From assembly GCA_963714145.1 (NCBI GenBank), contig OY970235.1, positions 1,736,001 to 1,800,000 of the forward strand: a stretch of DNA of 64,000 bases, read 5' to 3'. The stretch is from JBBWZH01 sp035544115 (GTDB lineage Bacteria; Actinomycetota; Actinomycetes; Mycobacteriales; CADCTP01). Made by a program: the position numbers and the translations under genes. Shown piece after piece: positions 52,875-61,375 of this stretch (the stretch's first letter is position 1; every line of letters begins with the position of its first letter). Under the pieces are notes generated by a model, which was given only the letters and a program-made list of their open reading frames with translations, was not told where the DNA came from and did not search any database.

Positions 52875-54563
52875 ATGGCGAGGAGAACGTTCGACGTGGT
52901 CGATGTGACCGAGATCTTGATCCACTGGTATGCGGGCCGCTCGCTGAGCGAGGTGTCGGTGTCGCTGGGGGTGGACCGCAAGACGATCCGTAAGTACCTG
53001 GCCCCGGCGGTGGCCGCGGGGCTGGCCCCGGGTGGGCCGGCGATGACGGCCGGGGACTGGGGCGAGCTGGTGGCTGGCTGGTTCCCGCAGCTGGCCGACA
53101 CCAGGCTGCGGCAGACGACGTGGCCGCAGATCGCCGCGCATCACGAGTACATCGTGGAGATGCTGAAGGCCGGGGTGACGCAGGCGACGATCCACCAGCG
53201 GCTGCGTGACGAGCAGGGTCTGGCCGCCAGTGTGGCGTCGCTGAAGCGGTATGTGGCGGCCAACGTCGCGGAGGAGGCGCGGCGGGACCGGGTGGTGGTG
53301 CTGCGGGAGGAGACCGACACCCCGCCCGGTGAGGAAGCTCAGATCGACTACGGGCACCTGGGGCACTGGGTCGAGCCGGGCACGGGCCGGCGGCGGCGGG
53401 TGTGGGCGTTCGCGATGGTGCTGGCCTGCTCGCGGTACCTGTTCGTGCGCCCGGTCCTGGTGATGGATCAGCGGGCGTGGACCGAGGCGCACGTGGCGGC
53501 GTTCGCGTTCTTCGGCGGCGCCCCTGCGCGGCTGGTGCCGGACAATCTGCGGACCGGGGTGGACCGGCCGGACCTGTATGACCCGAAGATCAACCGGTCC
53601 TATGCCGAGCTGGCCGACCACCACGGGGTGCTGGTCGACCCGGCGCGGGCGGGCAAGCCGCGGGACAAGGCCCGTATCGAGCGGCCGATGCCCTATATCC
53701 GGGACAGCTTCTGGCGCGGGCGGGAGTTCACCTCGCTCGCGCAGATGCAGGCAGCCGCGGTCGAGTGGTCCCTGCAGGTCGCCGGCCGGCGGGCATGCCG
53801 GCCACTGCACGGCGCCGCGCCCGCCGCGGTGTTCGCGGCGATCGAGGCCGCGGCGCTGCGGCCGCTGCCGGCGCGGGAGTTCGTGCTCGCCAGCTGGTCG
53901 AGGGCCACCGTCGGGCCGGACATCCACGCCAAGGTCGGGCGCACGATCTACTCGGTGCCCTGGCGGCTGATCGGTGAGCGGCTCGACGCCCGGGCCACCC
54001 CGACCACCGTGCAGCTGTTCCACAATGGACAGTTGGTCGCCACGCACCCGGTCAAGACGCAGGGGAAGCAGACCGACTTCGCCCACTACCCGCCGGAGAA
54101 GGTCGCGTTCCGGATGCGGACCCCGATCTGGTGCCGCACCCGCGCCGGGCAGATCGGCCCGGCCACCGCCGAGGTGATCGCCGGCCTGCTGGCGGTCAAC
54201 GCACTGTTCCGGCTCCGCGCCGCCCAAGGCGTGCTCGGCCTGGCCGACAAATACAGCACTGCGCGGCTGGAGGCCGCCTGCGCCAAGGCCACCGCAGTCG
54301 GGGACCCCTCCTACCGCACCATCAAAGGAATCCTCGCCGCCGGCGTCGAGACCGACCCGCCCGCGCCGGCCGCCGGTGACGGCGGTGCCGCCGCGCACCT
54401 GCGTGGCCCGACGCAGCTGTTCTCCAACGTCGTCCCCCTGCCCACCGTCCCCCTGCCGACCACGACCGGCCCGCTCGGCCAGGACCCGGCCACCTCGGGC
54501 GAGGCCCACACCGGCCACGGTGAGGGCTGTGACGACGACCGCGCCGAGGGAACAGCGCCATGA
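52875..54563 (+). CDS. istA: IS21 transposase IstA
   Basis: The ATG at 52875 has a GGGGGAG site and gives 562 aa; an upstream in-frame ATG at 52818 is less likely. The N-terminal HTH (SLSEVSVSLGVDRKTIRKYL) is followed by the DDE integrase core. The acidic residues lie in EEAQIDYGHLG, RLVPDNLRTGV and KARIERPMPY. A C-terminal Pro/Gly/Thr-rich tail is present. It is full length with no frameshift. Confidence 0.93.
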   Translation: MARRTFDVVDVTEILIHWYAGRSLSEVSVSLGVDRKTIRKYLAPAVAAGLAPGGPAMTAGDWGELVAGWFPQLADTRLRQTTWPQIAAHHEYIVEMLKAGVTQATIHQRLRDEQGLAASVASLKRYVAANVAEEARRDRVVVLREETDTPPGEEAQIDYGHLGHWVEPGTGRRRRVWAFAMVLACSRYLFVRPVLVMDQRAWTEAHVAAFAFFGGAPARLVPDNLRTGVDRPDLYDPKINRSYAELADHHGVLVDPARAGKPRDKARIERPMPYIRDSFWRGREFTSLAQMQAAAVEWSLQVAGRRACRPLHGAAPAAVFAAIEAAALRPLPAREFVLASWSRATVGPDIHAKVGRTIYSVPWRLIGERLDARATPTTVQLFHNGQLVATHPVKTQGKQTDFAHYPPEKVAFRMRTPIWCRTRAGQIGPATAEVIAGLLAVNALFRLRAAQGVLGLADKYSTARLEAACAKATAVGDPSYRTIKGILAAGVETDPPAPAAGDGGAAAHLRGPTQLFSNVVPLPTVPLPTTTGPLGQDPATSGEAHTGHGEGCDDDRAEGTAP

Positions 54564-54793
54564 CCCAGACCACCCAGACCAAGACCGCCCACGCCGCCGC
54601 CGGGCCGGCCTACCCGCTGCCCACACCGGCGGCCGATCCCCGGTTCACCTACGGCCTGATCCTTGATCTCGCCGACGTACTCACCGCCCACAGCTACCCG
54701 CCACCGGCGGGCACCGACTGGGTGGACCTGATGAGCGCCGTGTTCGGCTTCCTCTACCAGCCCGACCGCCAGCCCAAGCAGGAGACCCGATGA
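54560..54793 (+). CDS. Small ORF between istA and istB
   Basis: The 77-aa protein overlaps istA (ATGA) at its start and istB (ATGA) at its end, so all three are translationally coupled. It contains RFTYGLILDLADVLTAHSYP, then GTDWVDLMSAVFGFLY, which looks like a real folded helical protein. I believe similar small proteins accompany actinobacterial IS21 elements, but the function is unknown. It might regulate transposition. Confidence 0.75.
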   Translation: MTQTTQTKTAHAAAGPAYPLPTPAADPRFTYGLILDLADVLTAHSYPPPAGTDWVDLMSAVFGFLYQPDRQPKQETR

Positions 54794-55566
54794 CCGTCCT
54801 GGACACCGCCCTGCACGACAGCCTGCGCGCGCTGAAGCTCTCCGGCATGCTGCACACCCTCGACGCCCGCCTGGTCCAAGCCCAAGCCGGCGAACTCGGC
54901 CACCTGGACTTCCTCCAAGTCCTCTGCCACGACGAAATCACCCGCCGCGAAGCCATGGGCATGGAGCGGCGGCTGCGCCGCGCCCGGTTCGAACACCCCG
55001 TCACCCTCGAGGAGTTCGACTTCACCGCCAACCCCAAACTCCCCGCCGCCCAGATCCGCGACCTCGCCGCCCTGCGCTGGCTCGCCGCTGGCGAGTCCGT
55101 GATCCTGCACGGCCCGGTCGGCGTCGGGAAAACCCATGTCGCACAAGGCCTCGGACACCTCGCCATCCGCCGCGGCGCCGACGTCCGCTTCACCAAAACC
55201 AGCCGCGCCCTGGCCGACCTCGCCGGCGGCCACGCCGACCGCACCTGGCCCCGCCGCCTCGCCGAACTCACCCGACCCGACGTCCTCATCCTCGACGACT
55301 TCGCCATGCGCGAACTCACCCCGACCCAAGCCGACGACCTCTACGAACTCGTCTCCGAACGCGCCCGCACCGGCCGGTCACTCATCATCACCGCCAACCG
55401 CGCACCCGCCGACTGGTACCCGCTGTTCCCCAACCCCGTCGTCGCCGAGTCCCTGCTGGACCGGCTCATCAACACCAGCCACCAGATCCTCATGACCGGA
55501 CCCAGCTACCGCCCCAACAAGCGACCCGGGCGAGCCGCCTCGACACCGAAGGAGGCCAACCAGTAG
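54790..55566 (+). CDS. istB: IS21 helper ATPase IstB
   Basis: The 258-aa DnaC-like AAA+ protein has Walker A GPVGVGKTH and Walker B VLILDDFAMRE. A sensor segment (SLIITANRAPADWYPLFP) and the LLDRLINTSHQILMTG ending are typical of IstB. It helps IstA choose targets. It starts ATGA-overlapped with the small ORF and lies just inside the right end of the element. Confidence 0.93.
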   Translation: MTVLDTALHDSLRALKLSGMLHTLDARLVQAQAGELGHLDFLQVLCHDEITRREAMGMERRLRRARFEHPVTLEEFDFTANPKLPAAQIRDLAALRWLAAGESVILHGPVGVGKTHVAQGLGHLAIRRGADVRFTKTSRALADLAGGHADRTWPRRLAELTRPDVLILDDFAMRELTPTQADDLYELVSERARTGRSLIITANRAPADWYPLFPNPVVAESLLDRLINTSHQILMTGPSYRPNKRPGRAASTPKEANQ

Positions 55567-55636
55567 AACAACCCCCGAGGCCCACCCCCTGGGGAATTAT
55601 CTGAACACAGCCCCGGGAATTATGTGAGCGTCGACA

Positions 55637-55643
55637 CTTCGTC
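55637..55643 (+). repeat. IS21 target duplication, right copy
   Basis: CTTCGTC, identical to 52700-52706. Confidence 0.85.
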
Positions 55644-55912
55644 GCATCGTGTTGCAGAGTGAATCGACCGCTCAAGCGCAGGACGACGGAGCCTTCGGGG
55701 AAGGATCCGCCGTCACCCCATCCGCTCTGGATTAGTACGAGGCGTGAATAAAGGTGCTCGATCCGCGACCAGGTTCTGTTGGATCTGGCATACCGGGCCC
55801 GTCGGCGAACCGCAGCCCAACGGCTTGCGAGTGACGCGAACAAGATATTCTGTACGACGACTCCAATAAGCGCACCAACGATCCCACCCAGTAGCAGCGA
55901 TAGCCAATCCAA
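55637..55912 (-). pseudogene. N-terminal part of TM/Nudix-like gene split by IS21
   Basis: The frame starts with TTG at 55912 after an AGAGGACTG site. It encodes DWLSLLLGGIVGALIGVVVQ, a membrane helix, then a basic segment (RWAAVRRRARYARSNRTWSR) and further residues up to the IS21 end (HDATK). In frame it joins EFREAHTSEW at 52699, with the AAG codon lying in the duplicated CTTCGTC. The intact gene was therefore a membrane-anchored Nudix-like protein. A start further upstream, for example GTG near 55944, is possible. Confidence 0.65.
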
Positions 55913-56410
55913 GTTTTTCAGTCCTCTCCAGCAGGTCACGGAGTCCGATGCATCCAACGCAGAGGAATGTCGCTGCCCGTCCCACCTTATCGACAGCATC
56001 TGTGAAACCAGGTGATGCGATTGCGTCGCACTACAGTCGTCATCGTCGCAGAACCTGAGCCTGCGGCGTCCCACCCCAGTCTTCCTGTTGCCGGTCTCGG
56101 GACCACGTCTACCTGGTGACCGTGCAGCGCCTGGACCGGTCAGCCTGCCGACCGCCGCCGAGTGGGCGGGTTGTGTGCCACGGTACGGGTCTTGAGTGGT
56201 CGAGTCTGATCATGGGGGTGCGGGGTTGTGGGTCGGGCCGCGCGCCGGCGCATGATCTGATGCGCGCTTCGCACTCGCGTACTCCGTGTCGTTGGTCGGG
56301 GTCGAGCATTGTGGGAAACCTGAATCTTTCGGCGGCCGTCGGCAACCGGCCCGGCCGGCGTGCCGTCGGTGCTTGTGACGCCGGCACCGGCCGGTGACAG
56401 GGAGGGACAG
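55913..56410. other. Intergenic stretch without a supported gene
   Basis: About 500 bp before the HAF-repeat gene hold only shadow frames. The composition is less GC-rich than average near 55850-56010. No clear promoter was recognised. The ribosome site of the HAF gene (GGGAGGG) lies at its end. Confidence 0.35.
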
Positions 56411-57431
56411 ATGGTTGGGTATGTGTGGGCGCGGCGGGTGTTGATCGCGGCGGGCCTGGTGGCGGGCGCGGTTGCGCAGGTGGCGGTGCCGGCCGGTGCG
56501 CGGGAGCCCGCCGCCGCGGAGCCGGGTGGTGACGGTGACCGACTATGGCGTGCTCGGCAATGGGAACTGGGCCGAGGCGACCGCGGTCAACGAGCGGCTC
56601 GTCACGGTCGGCTACAGCTACCTCGACCGCGGCTTCGGCGCTAGGCGGCACGCGTTCAAGCGCGGCTCGGGCGGGCTGGTCGATCTCGGTGGCGTGATCG
56701 CCCGCAACGACAGCGAGGCGGCAGACATCAACTACTGGGGCGACGTGGTCGGGTGGAGCACGGTCGACTCGTTCAACCTGGCCATGCACGCGACCCTGTG
56801 GCAGCGCGGTGGGGTGATTGACCTCGGCACGCTCGGCGGGCAGACCAGCCGCGCCTACGCGATCAACGACCACGGCCAGGTCGTGGGCACTAGCCAGGTC
56901 GCGAACGGGGACAGCCACGCGTTCGTCTGGCAGCGCGGCGTGATGACTGATCTCGGCGGTATCAGCGCGTGGGGTATCAACGAGCGCGGCGACATCGTCG
57001 GGATCGCGGTGGCGTCGGGCAACCGGCCGGTGCTCTGGCAGGGCGGGCGGATGACCACCTTGCCGATGCCGGCTGGCGCGATTTCCGGCGGCGCGGTCGA
57101 CATCAACGAACGCGGGCAGGCGCTGGTGTTCTGGAACGACGGCACCACCATCGGCAGCGCGCTGGCCGCCGGCGGCACCGTCACCGACCTCGGGTTCCCG
57201 CCAGGTGAGCATTGGTTCTCCCCGGCCCACCTCAACGACCGTGGCGAGGTGACCGGACTCGGCGGATCGAACCACCCGATGATCTGGCGGGACGGCCAGT
57301 TCGTCGATCTACCCGAGTTGGCCCCCACTCTCGGCGGCCGGCCGCTCGATCTGGACAACCACGGGCACGTCGTCGGCTCGGCCCGGACCGACCCCAACAC
57401 GCAGCATGCGGTCATCTGGTTCGTCCACTGA
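56411..57431 (+). pseudogene. Secreted HAF-repeat protein with one +1 frameshift
   Basis: The ATG at 56411 has a GGGAGGG site and starts a signal peptide (RRVLIAAGLVAGAVAQVAVP). After GAG CCG an extra G in a run at 56524-56526 shifts the frame; removing it gives 339 aa continuing VVTVTDYGVLGNGNWAEA. The mature part has HAF-type repeats (AINDHGQVVGTS, HAFVWQRGVMTDLGG, INERGDIVGIA). Such proteins are extracellular beta-propellers. Without correction, the signal peptide is separated from the repeats. Confidence 0.75.
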
Positions 57432-57462
57432 CAGTGAGCCCGTCCCGGCCCGCGCGGGTCCG

Positions 57463-57830
57463 ATGAGGACGGCGGCACCACCCGGGCCCGCCCCCGAGTG
57501 GTGCCGCCGCCTCACCCAGGTCCAACCCGGACAGCGCCAACCCGTGCTGGCCGAGGGCGGCCGGCTGGACCTGCTCGTCATCGATGGCTACGTCCACCTC
57601 GACCCGCACGGCCGGCCCGGGTTGGGCGCGTACCTGTACGCGCGGCTGTCGGTGCCGGTCGTCGGAGTCGCGAAGAACGCACCCCATACCGCGACCCAGG
57701 CGATCCCGATACGCCGAGGCCAGGCACGCCGGCCGCTTGTACGTCACCGCCGCCGGCCTGCCAGCATCCCAAGCCCGCCGACCAGGCGCAGTTTCCTTCC
57801 TGATCAACCCGGCAGCGGGGTTGCCGGCCA
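57463..57830 (+). pseudogene. Endonuclease V (Nfi) remnant
   Basis: The frame reads RLDLLVIDGYVHLDPHGRPG, LGAYLYARLSVPVVGVAKN and, after a +1 shift at 57739, RPLYVTAAGLPASQARR. These are the core blocks of actinobacterial endonuclease V (usual pattern VDGYVxLDxxxRPGLGAHLY). The N-terminal catalytic Asp region and the C-terminus are missing. The extra base follows a complete codon (CTT then G before TAC). It is decayed. Confidence 0.65.
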
Positions 57831-57952
57831 CCGGCCACCCGACCCGCGAGTCAACCGAAGTCGAGGCAGTCCCGTCAGCCGTACACCACGTCCGTGGACG
57901 CCACTGGGCGATCCTTATCGCCCGCGTTGATCTCCGCTAGGTTGCGCGCAGT

Positions 57953-58663
57953 TCATGGCGCCCGCTCGACGAGGTTGAGGCTGCCCACGGCGCCCTCGGC
58001 TCCCACGCCTCCCGGCTTCGGGCCCGCTGGGGTAGGGATGTCGGGAATCTTGTCGCCGTTCGGTCCGGGTGCCCCGCCGGCGCCGGCGTTTCTGGGCCCC
58101 GCTGCGCCAGGCCCCCCCAGACCTCCCTTACCCGTGCTTCCGGGCGTGCCTCCCGGGCCTCCCCCGAAGGAGCCGGTAAGGGAGCCTCCCACAGCGAGGC
58201 GCTCGACGACGATCGTGATGTGCCCGCCGCCTCCCCCGTTCCCGCCTGGTCCAGGCATCCCACCTTTGCCGCCGGGGCCGCCGTTCCCGCCGTCACCGCG
58301 GTCGCGGTGGGTGGCGGGAACAGGGGCGTTGGGAATTGCGCCGCCCATGCCCCCGGGGCCTCCGGCACCGCCTACACCGCCATCTCCGCCTTTCCCGCCG
58401 CTGCCACCGATTGCGGTCAGGGTTACACCGGCGACGAACGTAGCTGCCTCGATCGTGATGTCGCCGCAGGAGGATCCCGTACCGCCCACGCCACCTTGGG
58501 AAGCGTCCGTGCCCTTTCCGCCGTCGCCACCTTTTTGTGCCGGCGTCCCGTGCCAAAAGTCATACCAGCCGTCGGGTCCGGGAGGGCCGGCGGACCCGGT
58601 CTGTCCGTCGGTCCCGGTCGACCCGACAACACCCGACGGTGCGTTGGCGTTGATGTTCGGCAT
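57953..58663 (-). CDS. Gly-rich collagen-like protein
   Basis: The ATG at 58663 has an AGGAAGG site and gives 236 aa. About 150 residues are Gly-x-y-like (GGKGGDGGVGGAGGPGGMGG and related), broken by hydrophobic strands with ITIEAATFVAGVTLTAIGG and ITIVVERLAVGGSLTG. No signal peptide is visible. It ends with VGSLNLVERAP. It follows the unknown 187-aa gene on the same strand with a 35-bp gap. A structural or surface matrix role is possible; export route is unknown. Confidence 0.7.
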   Translation of the reverse strand: MPNINANAPSGVVGSTGTDGQTGSAGPPGPDGWYDFWHGTPAQKGGDGGKGTDASQGGVGGTGSSCGDITIEAATFVAGVTLTAIGGSGGKGGDGGVGGAGGPGGMGGAIPNAPVPATHRDRGDGGNGGPGGKGGMPGPGGNGGGGGHITIVVERLAVGGSLTGSFGGGPGGTPGSTGKGGLGGPGAAGPRNAGAGGAPGPNGDKIPDIPTPAGPKPGGVGAEGAVGSLNLVERAP

Positions 58664-58698
58664 GGGTACCTTCCTAACGTAACGGACGCTGGTAATGG

Positions 58699-59262
58699 TC
58701 AAACGCCCTCGATCGAGGTCACCTTGAACTTGATCCACCCACTGACGTCGATATTTCCTGTGCCTTCTATAACGATCCGATGCGCCTCGAGGAGGTGTGT
58801 ATCCGTGGAGATCGTGAGCGTGCCACCGTCGGCGATAGTGATATCCGCGAGGGTCACGTAGTTCACGATGAACTCGGTCACCTCTAAGAAGCGCCCGATC
58901 GCCGGCTCTATCAAGGCGAACTGCCTCGGAGTCGGGGTGCGGAGGTAGGCAGGGAGGGCTCGCGCTACGGCATCGAAGGCGTTCCCCCGCACGACGTCGT
59001 CCGCTGAGTGAAGGTCATCAGGCGAAGGAATCTCTCCGCGACTATCGTCGGGAAGGCAGCACACTCCCGCTTTGCGAGCCGCTTCTGCCCCCTCCTCGGA
59101 GAGGCCAATCAGCTCCCTGAGTGCTTGGGCGGTGCGTGGTTGTTCCGCCCGATAGCTGTCCCTGAACCGGTCCGACTCAGGCGACAGCAGGACTGCTTCG
59201 CCTGAAAGCACCCGGAGTGATGGGGCGTCTTTCGAGGACGCCGACTCGCGGTTGGCACGCAT
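58699..59262 (-). CDS. Unknown protein paired with the Gly-rich gene
   Basis: The ATG at 59262 has a GGGAGG site; the frame is open further upstream but without support. The 187-aa product has a charged N-terminus, a helical middle (ARALPAYLRTPTPRQFALIE) and a C-terminal run of short strands (TLADITIADGGTLTISTDTH, HRIVIEGTGNIDVSGWIKF) that could form a beta-solenoid. This end resembles the strands inside the Gly-rich partner. I do not recognise a family. Confidence 0.65.
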   Translation of the reverse strand: MRANRESASSKDAPSLRVLSGEAVLLSPESDRFRDSYRAEQPRTAQALRELIGLSEEGAEAARKAGVCCLPDDSRGEIPSPDDLHSADDVVRGNAFDAVARALPAYLRTPTPRQFALIEPAIGRFLEVTEFIVNYVTLADITIADGGTLTISTDTHLLEAHRIVIEGTGNIDVSGWIKFKVTSIEGV

Positions 59263-59754
59263 CGAAACAGGCCTCCCTTCTCTGCTCCAGCCAGCTTCGG
59301 GGAGGCCTTGAGCAATTGTCAAGGCCTGTGTGTGAGGACTTTTAGGCGGCTGTTGGTCGACGCTTTGGGTGGAGATGAGGGCGTCGTTCATGGTGATGGC
59401 GTTGTCTGGTTATGAAAAGGCCTCGCCGGCGTGGTCGGCGGGGCTTTGGTCGTCATGGTGTCGGGATGGTTGTCGGGGTGTCGTGGTGATGTTCACTCCC
59501 GAGTTGGCCATCGGTGATTGCGTGAGTGCGTGGTTGTTTGAGGGCGCCGAGGAGTGCTCGGTGGTAGTCGTTGATCGTGGGGTGGATGGTCTGGATCGCG
59601 TCGTTGATCGCGATTGTCGCCGAGCGCAGGGGGCGTAGTTGGCGCAACGAGGCTCGTCGCCCCGGCACCAGGCCGCCGTCCGCGTCCGCAGGAACGTCCG
59701 CACCTCGCACGCGCCTGCGCGCGAAGGCGCCCGCGTTCGGTCGCGGATGAACAG
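59263..59754. other. Region without an intact gene
   Basis: Short open frames here lack start sites or known motifs. A hairpin-like sequence at about 59417-59449 (aaaggcctcgcc / ggcggggcttt) could be a terminator. The region borders an integrase remnant and has mixed composition, suggesting old insertions. Confidence 0.35.
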
Positions 59755-59940
59755 GACGGACAGCCACTGCCCTCTGGCGGTGCGCGGCTGGCCGCGTTCG
59801 CCCGGTCTGCTGACACGTTCCCGTGGCGGTGGAGCGCGCAGATGGTGAACGAGTGGGTCGGGGATCTGCGGACCGTTCGGCCTGCGCCAGTCGACGATCC
59901 GCGACTACGTTCTGCGAGTATCGGGCGGCGTTGGGCCTGG
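59755..59940 (+). pseudogene. Tyrosine recombinase N-terminal remnant
   Basis: One frame reads GARLAAFARSADTFPWRWSA, QMVNEWVGDLR, followed out of frame by QSTIRDY and FCEY. Actinobacterial phage-type integrases have the core-binding pattern LxAFxxFTxxxPWxWTPxxVxEW and STIRxYQxxLRxFCEYL. The match is good but fragmentary, with at least two frameshifts and no catalytic domain. It marks a lost mobile element. Confidence 0.5.
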
Positions 59941-59965
59941 ACGCCGGTCTGGCGCAGGTCAGCCG

Positions 59966-60469
59966 TCAGCCGGGCTGCTGGCGCTGCTGCTCGGCTGCCT
60001 TGCGCTGGAGGAACTCCCAGGCCGACTGGCGGGAGACGCCGAGCGCCTGGCCGATCTGCTCCCATCTGGCGCCCTGCTCCCGGGCGGTCAGCATGGTCAC
60101 CCAGCGGTCGGCGGTCAGCCGGGCGACCAGTCGGGCGTTGGCCCGCAGCGCGTCCAGCGGGGTGATCTCCGGCAACTCAGCCAGCGCCCGGTCCGCGGCC
60201 CGGTCCGCGGCGGCGTCACCCTCCGCCGCAGCCCGGTCTCGGCTGCGCTGGCCCGCCTGCCGCGTCTCGGCGGAAACCCAGGTCTGCAGCAGCGCGGCCA
60301 TGTCACCGTCGGCCGGTACGTCATCGCGATCAGCGCCGGACGGCACGGCCCGCCCGGTCACCGGCGAGAGCGCGTCCCAGTCCGGCGGGCGGATGACGAC
60401 TGTGTGCAGGCTCGGTCGTAGTCGCGTGGCAGGACGGTGCGCAGGCGGGCGCCGCGCCCGCCCGCGCAC
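59966..60469 (-). CDS. Helix-turn-helix DNA-binding protein
   Basis: The frame encodes up to 167 aa. The C-terminus (REQGARWEQIGQALGVSRQS, AWEFLQRKAAEQQ) is a helix-turn-helix. The listed start lies inside a strong hairpin, so a later start is likely (for example near VVIRPPDWDAL or MAALLQTWV). The middle is acidic and Ala-rich. No partner gene is obvious. Confidence 0.55.
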   Translation of the reverse strand: MRGRARRPPAHRPATRLRPSLHTVVIRPPDWDALSPVTGRAVPSGADRDDVPADGDMAALLQTWVSAETRQAGQRSRDRAAAEGDAAADRAADRALAELPEITPLDALRANARLVARLTADRWVTMLTAREQGARWEQIGQALGVSRQSAWEFLQRKAAEQQRQQPG

Positions 60470-60478
60470 CGTCCTGCC
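60428..60478 (-). terminator. Very strong terminator hairpin
   Basis: GGCAGGACGGTGCGC and GCGCACCGTCCTGCC form a perfect 15-bp stem; the loop contains GGCGGGCGC and GCGCCCGCC that can pair too. It lies 30 bp past the stop of the secreted protein at 60509. Confidence 0.8.
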
Positions 60479-60508
60479 GGCTGTGCCGATGAGCCGGCTG
60501 CCGATGGG

Positions 60509-60958
60509 CTAGATGAAGTTGAAGCCGACGACGGCCGCCGGGAAGCAGTCGGCGACGACGAACCAGCGTCCTGGCGGGAGGGTGAGCGGGCCGAGCACGC
60601 GACCGTCGGAGCAGAAGGCGAAGAACGTCGTGGCGCCGATGACGTTGCAGTCCAGGTACTGCGCGAAGGCGTCGATAACGAACGGCCCGATGCAGACTGC
60701 GGGTCCTGCGGTCACCGCACCGCCGGGCGCGGGAGTGCTCGGCGTGGTGGCGCCGGCCGGCCGGGTCTTGCTGGCCGTGATGCGGTCGGCCGACTGCCGC
60801 TCGGTCTTGCCGAGCGGCTGGGCATGCGGCGCTGCCGCGGCGCTCGCGCCGACGGGTGGCGCGGCGGTGGCCGGCCCGGCGGCCGCCAGCGCGGCGCCGG
60901 CCAGGGTGAGCGTTACGGCGCTCAGGACGGCGAGACGGGACAGGACAGCTCGGATCAT
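60509..60958 (-). CDS. Secreted protein of unknown function
   Basis: The ATG at 60958 has an AGGAGCGCAGC site. The 149-aa protein has a signal peptide (RLAVLSAVTLTLAGAALAAA). An Ala/Pro/Thr linker is followed by a domain with four cysteines (AVCIGPFVIDAFAQYLDCNV, FFAFCSDGRVLGPLTLPPGR, DCFPAAVVGFNFI). The Cys and aromatic residues suggest a small disulfide-bonded extracellular domain. I do not recognise a family. Confidence 0.75.
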   Translation of the reverse strand: MIRAVLSRLAVLSAVTLTLAGAALAAAGPATAAPPVGASAAAAPHAQPLGKTERQSADRITASKTRPAGATTPSTPAPGGAVTAGPAVCIGPFVIDAFAQYLDCNVIGATTFFAFCSDGRVLGPLTLPPGRWFVVADCFPAAVVGFNFI

Positions 60959-61375
60959 GCTGCGCTCCTGGGCTCGATGGACGGGTGCCGTCACCACCCG
61001 GCAGCTGCCTGCCGGAGTGACGCCGCCAGGCTCGCCGGCCCGGTTGTACGAGGACTGAACCGGGATCGGCAGGGCCGGCTCGCGCGGCCGGGGAAGCGCC
61101 CAGCTGGCAAGTTGCCGCGTCCGCGCGCCGGTGCCCGACGGCGAGCGGGGCCGGTGCCGGAGCGCCGGGTCGGCCCGTCCGGGGTGCGGTGCCGAACGCC
61201 GGCGAACAGCGCCGAACGGTCTGCGCCTTTCGCCGCAGCTCGCCCGCAACGCCGCCCGCGGCGCAATCCTCCGGCGGGCGTGCCGCGAACCGTCTCGGTC
61301 CGGTGGTCGCGACCGCGGTGTCGATCGCGGCCCCCCGCAACACACCTGGTCCGTCCGGACCGGAAGGAGAGCGGC
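60959..61375. other. Divergent intergenic region
   Basis: This 417-bp stretch lies between the secreted protein gene and the PSTAG-repeat gene. It should hold promoters for both. No clear -10 or -35 boxes could be picked with confidence, and there is no supported gene. Confidence 0.35.

Larger units (their letters stand above)
52707..55636 (+). mobile_element. IS21-family insertion sequence, intact
   Basis: The 2,930-bp element has ends TGTCGGCGCTCACGAAATTC (left) and TGTCGACGCTCACATAATTC (right, minus strand), with only a few mismatches. It has inner repeats of the type GCTCAGGTAATTCCC near the left end and related ones near the right end, as usual for IS21. It carries istA, a small ORF and istB, each overlapping by ATGA. 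It interrupts a TM/Nudix-like gene and is flanked by CTTCGTC on both sides. Confidence 0.93.

Noticed and set aside
56109..57275. Minus-strand 388-aa frame opposite the HAF gene
   Set aside because: No domain or ribosome site; the plus strand has clear HAF repeats and a signal peptide.
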